Source: Saprospiraceae bacterium
GTDB taxonomy: Bacteria > Bacteroidota > Bacteroidia > Chitinophagales > Saprospiraceae
Assembly (NCBI GenBank): GCA_016718505.1
Contig: JADKDE010000002.1
Coordinates: 620,001-684,000, forward strand
Direction of reading: 5' to 3'
Length of the DNA stretch: 64,000 nucleotides
A program made the position numbers and the translations under genes. The first letter of the stretch is position 1; each line of letters begins with the position of its first letter. This document shows positions 57,101 to 64,000 of the stretch, one piece after another. The notes under the pieces were generated by a model, which worked only from the letters and a program-made list of their open reading frames with translations, made no database searches and was not told the origin of the DNA.

Positions 57101-60100
57101 CTAATGCTCAAGGATGTACTGCAAGTGCTACCCAAAATATTGCTGGAGTATTTATTTCGGCAGTGGGAAGTGGAGCAATTATTTGTCCTGGAGTTTTAAC
57201 AAGCCTTACAGTTACTACCAACCCAAGTACAGGTATCAATTATGCTTGGAGTAATGGAGGCAATACAAGCGTGATCAGTGTTAATCCTTTGGTTACGACT
57301 ATTTATACGGTTACTGTTACTAGAATAGATTTTGGTTGTGCTGCTAGTCTTGAAAATACGATTACTGTTAATCCTGCTCCAGTGATAGCCGCTACAGGGG
57401 CAACGGTCTGTTTTGGTCAAGTAGGCATAATACTACTATCAACGGAAGGAGGAATTTATGCATGGTCTAATGGAGATGATACACAGAATCTTTTCACAAC
57501 AATGGCTGGTATATACACGGTTACTGTCACAGATATGAATTCTTGTACATCAACCACTTCTGCTGAATTAGTGGTAAATCCTCTTCCTGTAATCGTTACA
57601 ACCAACGCAACCATATGTAATGGCTCAACTGGAACTATAACAGCGAGTGGAGGCACCTCATACGAATGGAATTTGGGTGCTAATATATCTATGATGATGG
57701 ATAATCCAACGGTCAACACACTTTATACGGTTACGGTAACAACAGCTGCTGGTTGTACCAGCACCGCAACTGCCGAAATAGTTATCCAAAGTTTTTTAGT
57801 CCCAATCATGACCAGTACAACAATTTGCCAAGGTGAATCAGGTACTATAAGTGCTAGTGGGGGTACAATTTATTCTTGGAGTAATGGAGCAACAACTGAC
57901 TACAATATTCAAAGCCCTTTTTTCACTGCGACATATATAGTTACTGTTACAGATGCTTCAGGATGTTCTGGTACTGGAGAAGCAACAATTACAGTGAACC
58001 CGACGCCAGTATTGAATATGACCAATAGCACGGTATGTGCGGGATTGGAAGGCACACTTTCAGCCGAACCGTTTGATTTGGGGCCTAGAGGTGGTGATCC
58101 AGGATCGTTTTTAACAAGTGCTCAAACGATTGCTGGTGGAGAAACATTTATTTGGTCTTCAGGAGAAAACACTTCCTCAATAAATCCTACAGTTGCAGGT
58201 GATTATACCGTAACGGTTACAAGTCTACTAGGCTGCTCTACAACAGGTATAGCAACGCTAACATTAATCCCTGCACCAATTGTTGTTACTACCAATAGTA
58301 CCGTGTGTTCTGGGTTAGCTGGAACGCTTACCGCTTCAGGAGGTGCATCATATACATGGTCATCTGGTGAGAATACCTCATCAATCAATCCAACAGTTGC
58401 AGGTGATTATACCGTTTCAGTTACTAATGCAGCAGGTTGTACAGCGACTGGTGTTGCTACATTGGTTGTAAATCCTATTCCAAACTTTGCTACCACGAAT
58501 AGTACTGTTTGTGTAGGTACACAGGGTACATTGACGGCTAGTGGTGGTGCAAGTTATGTTTGGTCAAACGGAGTTACAATGGCTAACAATATAACAGGTG
58601 TAGCAGGTACATACACAGTGACAGTTTCTAGTGCTGAAGGTTGTACCGCTGTTGGCAATGCAACTTTGGTGACAAATCCGTTACCAGTTGCGACTGCTAC
58701 CAGTGCATCAATATGTTTCGGAGGAAATGGTACATTAACTGCTTCTGGTGGAACAATATATGTATGGTCAAACGGAGTAACAACCGCAAATAATATAACA
58801 AATGTAGCTGGTACATATACAGTTACAGTATCAGATATTAATGGTTGTCAATCAACAAGCACCGCAACATTATTTATCAATCCATTATTGGTAGCGAGTA
58901 CCACCAATGCGACTGTTTGTACAGGAGCAAATGGAACGCTTACTGCAAGTGGAGGATTAAATTATACATGGAGTAATGGAACACTTGGAGCAAATAATAT
59001 AGTAAATGCTGCTGGAATCTATACAGTATCGGTGACCGATGCCCTTGGATGTTTAGCCGTAGGAACAGCTCAGTTATTTGTAAATCCATTGCCAGTTCCC
59101 GTGATTTTAGCAACAGATAACTCTGGATTAGGAGCTGATGATTTGACTATCTGTGCGGGCTCAAGTTCTACACTAAATGCAACAGGAGGTACAAGTTATA
59201 ATTGGAATAATGGAGTAGTTGGAGCTACTAATGTTGTTAATCCAATAGGTACCACTGTTTACACTGTGACAGTGAGCAACGTATTTGGTTGTACCGCAAT
59301 TAGGGCGGTTACTTTAACTGCAACAAGTTATCCAACACCAAGTATTACCTTTGGGGAAGCCTCTGGTACATCTCCTAATGATGGTAATATTTGTAACGGT
59401 ACTTCTGCTGTTTTGACAGCATCAGGTGGTTCGACTTACTCATGGAGCACAGGGGCTACAACTGCTTCCTTTACAACATCTGAGGCGGGTACATATACAG
59501 TGACCGTTTCTAGCTTTGGTTGTCCAGCAGTAACTAGTGCAACATTGACAGTATTACCTTCACCAACAGTAGTAACAGGTCCAACCAGCGTATTTATATG
59601 TTCTACTGGAGGAAGTATAAGAATTGGTGGTACTGCAATTGCAGGATATACATATGCTTGGACACCGACAACTGGTTTGAGTGATCCAAACAGCAGTAAT
59701 CCAACTGCATCACCAAGCGTAACAACTCAATATACATTGGTAGTAACCAATAGCACAACTGGATGTACGTCTAGTGGTCAAGTAATGGTAACACTATTTA
59801 ACACGACCGATTTGATATGTAGAGGCAAGGTGAATTTGAGCTTAGGACCAAATTGTACTTATGCACTACAACCAGAAGATGTATTGGTAGGCAATATTGG
59901 AAGTCCTAACTTATACACCGTCAGCCTTACAACGATGGCAGGCACACCAATACCAAATGTATTGAATGCGAGCCATATCGGACAGATGTTGGTATATATG
60001 GTAAGAGACAATTGTAATGGCAACTTATGTTGGGGACAAATCTTGATAGAAGACAAGATGCCACCAGTATTTGTATGTCAAGATTATACAGTAAGTTGTA

Positions 60101-63100
60101 CCGACACACGTCCAGCGAGTTTCTATGCACCGACGGTGACAGATAATTGCGGATCAGTATTGGGCTTAACTTATACAGAAAGCGAAGTATCAAGCGAAAG
60201 TTGCGATGGACCATACTGGAGAGTAATCGAAAGAGTGTGGACGGCAACAGATACCTATGGAAGTACAGGTACTTGCGTACAAAGAATATACTATACAAGA
60301 TTGACCTTGGGTACAATCGGATGGCCACAGAATTATGATGGCTTGGAAGGATCATTGGCACCACTAGAATGTAGATACCATGGGATTTGAATGGCAATAA
60401 TTATCCAGATGTTGAAGAAACGGAGATGCCAGCAGGAAATTCATGCAATATCGGCTGTACATATAGAGATGAAATCATCAAAGTATGTGGAGACGATGCA
60501 GGAACAACGGCAATCGAAGGCTCGTACAAAGTATTGCGCATCTGGACATGTTTGGATTGGTGTACAGGTCAAACTTCGTCACATATCCAAATCATCAAGG
60601 TAGCGGATCATGGAAGTCCAGTAGTAGCATGTCCAGTATATCCAACGAGACCATTGACGTTAGGCTTAGGAGCGCCAGGCAACTTGGTAGCGTCAGAAGG
60701 CACGAATGTGACGTTGAGCACGGACTATAATTCATGTTTGGCATCGTACAATTTCCCATCAGCGACTTATACAGATGTCTGTGGAAGTGCATTGAAAGGA
60801 GGCTGGATGATAGGAACAGATATAGCAACGGGCTTAGAGGCCTTTAGGATAAATACGAATGGAGGTATCGTAAGAAATATCCCAGTCGGAAATTACACGG
60901 TATGTTATTACTTAGAAGATCAATGCGATAAAATCGGAAGCTGCTGTATGACCTTAGCGGTAAGAGATTATGTATCTCCAGTAGCAGTGTGTAAGACGTA
61001 TTTGACGATCGGGTTGGGAGATAATGGAAGAGGAAGAATCCAAGCGAGAGACTTCGACAATGGCTCATATGACAATTGTGGAGTAGTATCGTGGAAAATA
61101 AGAAGGATGACGGATCCATGCCATAGCCCAGCGATAACAAGTTTGCGAGATACGGTAGCGTTCTGTTGTACAGACGTAAACAAGAAGATAGCAGTAGTGA
61201 TGAGAATCACAGATGCGAATGGCAATTACAATGAGTGCATGGATTCAGTATTTATCCAGGACAAATTGCCACCGATCATCACATGTCCACCAGATATCAA
61301 TATCGATTGTAGATATCCATACAGTTTGTCAAACTTGGATATATTCGGAACGGTAGTAAATGGCGGAAATGGAAGTACAGCAGTGGTGAGAGATCCGATC
61401 TATATCGACCAAAGATATGGACATATCGGAAGACACTCAGAAAGTGCACAAGATCCACATTTCCAAGTAGGAGTGAACGGAGTGGCATATGACAATTGTA
61501 ATTTGACATTAAGCTATTCACAGTCACCTAGTTTGAATTGCAATAAGGGTACAATATTGAGAACGTGGACGGCATCAGATGCAGCAGGATATAGATCATG
61601 TTTGCAGACGATAACGGTTTACAATACGTATGAATTCAATGGATTGGATGCTAATGTCTTAACTGAAAATAGCGGTCAGCCACCATACGATGTACCATTC
61701 AATAATTACAATCCATTAACAGACTTTAACTGGGATGATATGCACGATATCTACTGGCCAGCGGACTACACGACGAATCAGTGTGGAGCGGCATTGGATA
61801 CAGCGAATATCGCATGGCCATACAAGAAGCCATGGTTCAGAGAAGACGTATGTTCAAATGTAGGAGTAGGCTTTGATGACTGGTACTTTGACTTCGAAGT
61901 AGGATCAAGCCAAGGCTGTAAGAAGGTAATCAGGAAGTGGAAAGTAATAGATGAGTGTCAAAGAGATGAGTACGGCAATCACCCATCATGGACATATGAT
62001 CAAGTCTTGGTAGTGATGAATTCAGCAGCGCCAACGTTCACGAACTGTTCAGCAGTAGAATGGTGTCGCAATGGCCCAGGCTGTGGACCTCATTTCCAAT
62101 CATTAAGCATCACAGCGACAGATGATTGTGATCCAGAGACGAAGTTGAGATACAGATACCAAGTAGATCTAAATAACGATGGAACATTTGATTCATTCGG
62201 AACGGGTTCTACCATCAATCCAGCAGCTGGTTGGATACTAGGTACCCACAGAGTGGTATGGGAAGTAGAAGACGGCTGTGGCAACAAGGAAACTTGTACA
62301 CAAATCGTTACAATCAATGATTGTAAGAAGCCAAGTCCAGTATGTATCGAATTGATAGCCGAGTTGATGCCATCGACATGTGCGATAGAATTGTGGGCAT
62401 CAGACTTCATAGCAGCAAATAGTTCAACGGACAATTGTCCCATTCATACCGATACACATTTGATGCAGCGCGCCTACAACCAAATAGAATATTTACAAAA
62501 GATGATCTAGGCAGATCGCCGATAACTATCTATATGTGGGATGCAGCAGGCAACTCAGATTTCTGTATCACAACGGTAACGATTCAGAAAAATATGCCAT
62601 GTACGAATGACGTATCTAGGTTTGTCTTGACAGGAACGGTGAAGACGGAGACGAATGCGAACGTAAGCGATACGAAAGTAAGCGTGATGTCAGGTACAAA
62701 TGAATTGGCATTCTCAATGACGAATACGAGCGGAACGTTTGGATTCAATGAAATGGATGCGAATAATTACGAAGTAGTACCGAAAAGAGATGACAACCAC
62801 AGAAATGGAGTAAGCACAGCGGATATAATCAAGATCCAAAGACATATCCTAGGAGCGGAATCATTGAATAGCGGCTACAAGATGATAGCAGGAGACGTGA
62901 ACAAATCGAATACGATAACAGCAGCAGACTTGGTAGAATTGAGGAAATTGGTGTTATTCAAGATCGATAGATTTGGTAACAATACGTCGTTCAGATTCGT
63001 AGATAAGGATTACAATTTGACGACGGGCAATGCGTTGACGAGCAGTTTCCCAGAAAGGGTTAGCTTGACGAATGCGATGTCAGGAAATGTTGAAGCGGAT

Positions 63101-63860
63101 TTTGTAGCAGTGAAGATCGGAGACGTAACGGAGAATGCAGTGGTGAATCTAACAGCCGTACCAGAGGAGAGAAGTGGCAAGAGCTTGATGTTCAATGTAA
63201 CAGAAGGCAGCTACAAGGCAGGCGAGACGGTAAGGATGACGCTGAAAGCGAATGACTTTGCGAAGATCAATGGCTACCAGTTCACGACGAACTTTGATAA
63301 CCAAAGATTGGAATTTGTAGGATACGAAGCTGGCAGGTTGCGTGTAACTGAGGAAAACTTTGGATTTACGATGTTGGAAGAAGGCAAGATCACAACGAGC
63401 TGGTCTAATCCGACAGCGGAGAGTATATCAGAGAACGAAGGCGCCTTCACATTGATATTCAAGGCTAGAAGCCAAGGGTTGATAAGTGAGAGCGTATATG
63501 TAACTTCCGAGTTGACACCAGCCCAAGCATACGGTGCGAAAGGAGAGGTGATGAACGTAGGTTTGAACTTTATAGGCAAGGATGGCAAAGCAGTACAAGG
63601 CTTTGCATTGTATCAAAACCAACCAAACCCATGGGGCACAGAAACGTTGATAGGCTTCAACTTACCATCGCAGATGAAGGCGAAAGTAAGCATCTACGAT
63701 GTAACGGGCAAAGTGCTGAAAGTAGTAGAAAGGACGTTCAACAAAGGCTACAACAGCAGTAACCTTGAACAAAGGTGAACTACCAGCAACAGGCTTGATG
63801 TATTATCAATTGGATGCCGCAGACTTCACAGATGCGAAGAAGATGATAATATTGGAGTAG
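54139..63860 (+). CDS. Giant T9SS type A surface protein (about 3,240 residues), split by three frameshifts
   Basis: After a signal peptide (1-21) come four PPC/jelly-roll-like domains of about 140 residues (ANDNCAGAT...DVWFSFVATS), a further Cys-rich domain, about 14 Ig/PKD-like repeats of about 70 residues (about 845-1890: TVCxGxxGTLTASGG...YTVTVTDxxGC), HYR-like Cys-rich modules, a regulatory and dockerin-like pair (NGVSTADIIKIQRHILG, AGDVNKSNTITAADLVEL), a cohesin-like domain and a type A tail. Frame breaks lie at 60378-60380 (two C for three), 62439-62441 (three C for four) and 63755 (one extra base). Restoring them joins ECRYPWDLNGNNYP, STDNCPHSYRYTF and KGYNAVTLNKGELP, and the 652-residue paralogue ending at 4871 aligns across the second. 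Adhesin or matrix role is inferred. Confidence 0.88.
54641..55875 (+). repeat. Three direct repeats of 420 bp inside the giant gene
   Basis: Units start at 54641, 55061 and 55481, exactly 420 bases (140 codons) apart. Units 1 and 2 are nearly identical at the DNA level over most of their length; unit 3 is more diverged in the middle. They encode PPC/jelly-roll-like domains 2 to 4. The near-identity of units 1 and 2 implies recent duplication or gene conversion. Confidence 0.85.
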
Positions 63861-63890
63861 TTTTGTAACATTGAGATAAGATAGAAAGTA

Positions 63891-63926
63891 AAAAGAGCCT
63901 CGACACAAGTCGAGGCTCTTTTGTTT
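63891..63926 (+). terminator. Intrinsic terminator after the giant gene
   Basis: AAAAGAGCCTCGAC pairs perfectly with GTCGAGGCTCTTTT across a four-base loop and runs into a T-rich tract, 30 bases after the true stop at 63860. This supports 63860, not the frame-broken 63778, as the end of the gene. Confidence 0.9.
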
Positions 63927-64000
63927 TGAGACAGGTATTATTTCGTTAATGTTATATGATATCAATTGACTATTGCTAACGTTACAGATGCGAAGAAGAT

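Noticed and set aside
60378..62441. Programmed ribosomal frameshifting in the giant gene
   Set aside because: Breaks need different corrections (one-base losses and a one-base gain), lack slippery heptamers, and resemble the other indels in the window.

Overview
The window is a chromosomal segment of an AT-rich Bacteroidota. Four things support this: type IX secretion (T9SS) sorting tails on many secreted proteins, a PorP/SprF partner protein, promoters of the Bacteroidota type (-33 TTTG, -7 TAnnTTTG), and an almost complete absence of Shine-Dalgarno sequences. Very large secreted proteins that mix Ig/PKD-like repeats, HYR-like modules, dockerin-like EF-hands and cohesin-like domains suggest the Saprospiria (Saprospiraceae-like). 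That placement is inference.

Layout. (1) 1-6829, minus strand: T9SS and surface proteins, namely an Ig-like lipoprotein cut by the window edge, a PorP/SprF protein, a 942-residue cohesin-like protein with a type B (CHU_C) tail, and a 652-residue dockerin/cohesin protein with a type A tail. (2) 7170-9444: a small T9SS cargo protein, DNA polymerase III delta' (holB) and a YraN-family protein. (3) 9884-25914: a complete Bacteroidota division and cell wall (dcw) cluster in the order mraZ-rsmH-ftsL-ftsI-murE-mraY-murD-ftsW-murG-murC-ftsQ-ftsA-ftsZ. It has a MraZ-type operator at its head and an internal terminator between murE and mraY. (4) 25941-27183: five and a fraction tandem copies of a unit of about 235 bp, each carrying a terminator-like hairpin. 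(5) 27323-41288: a PhoX-like secreted protein, oligopeptidase B, Ffh, a LolC/E-like permease, EttA and a giant TamB-like protein. (6) 41456-49319: a lipoprotein; a minus-strand operon of lipoprotein, VTC-type polyphosphate polymerase, DUF4956 and DUF2490; a secreted trypsin-like protease; MurQ; and an OmpA protein with thrombospondin type 3 repeats. (7) 49652-63860: ClpB, an outer-membrane protein, a small secreted protein and a T9SS adhesin of about 3,240 residues.

Eight single-base frameshifts split otherwise intact genes: two in ftsI, one in murD, one in the phoX-like gene, one in the protease and three in the adhesin. Seven lie in or beside short homopolymers or doublets, and two genes hit (ftsI, murD) are essential. 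I therefore read them as residual sequencing errors and give each of these genes as one full-length locus.

The most unusual non-coding content is (a) the 235-bp array after ftsZ, (b) three copies of a structured element (15601-15667 +, 34140-34267 +, 52288-52392 -) with conserved AGGGATAGAAG-like and ATAGCCCG-like strands closed by stems whose sequences differ but stay complementary, and (c) a 13-base motif, TAAGAAAACTACA, placed just before the starts of ftsL and ftsW and again in the repeat units. No tRNA, rRNA, CRISPR array, transposase or phage gene was recognised.
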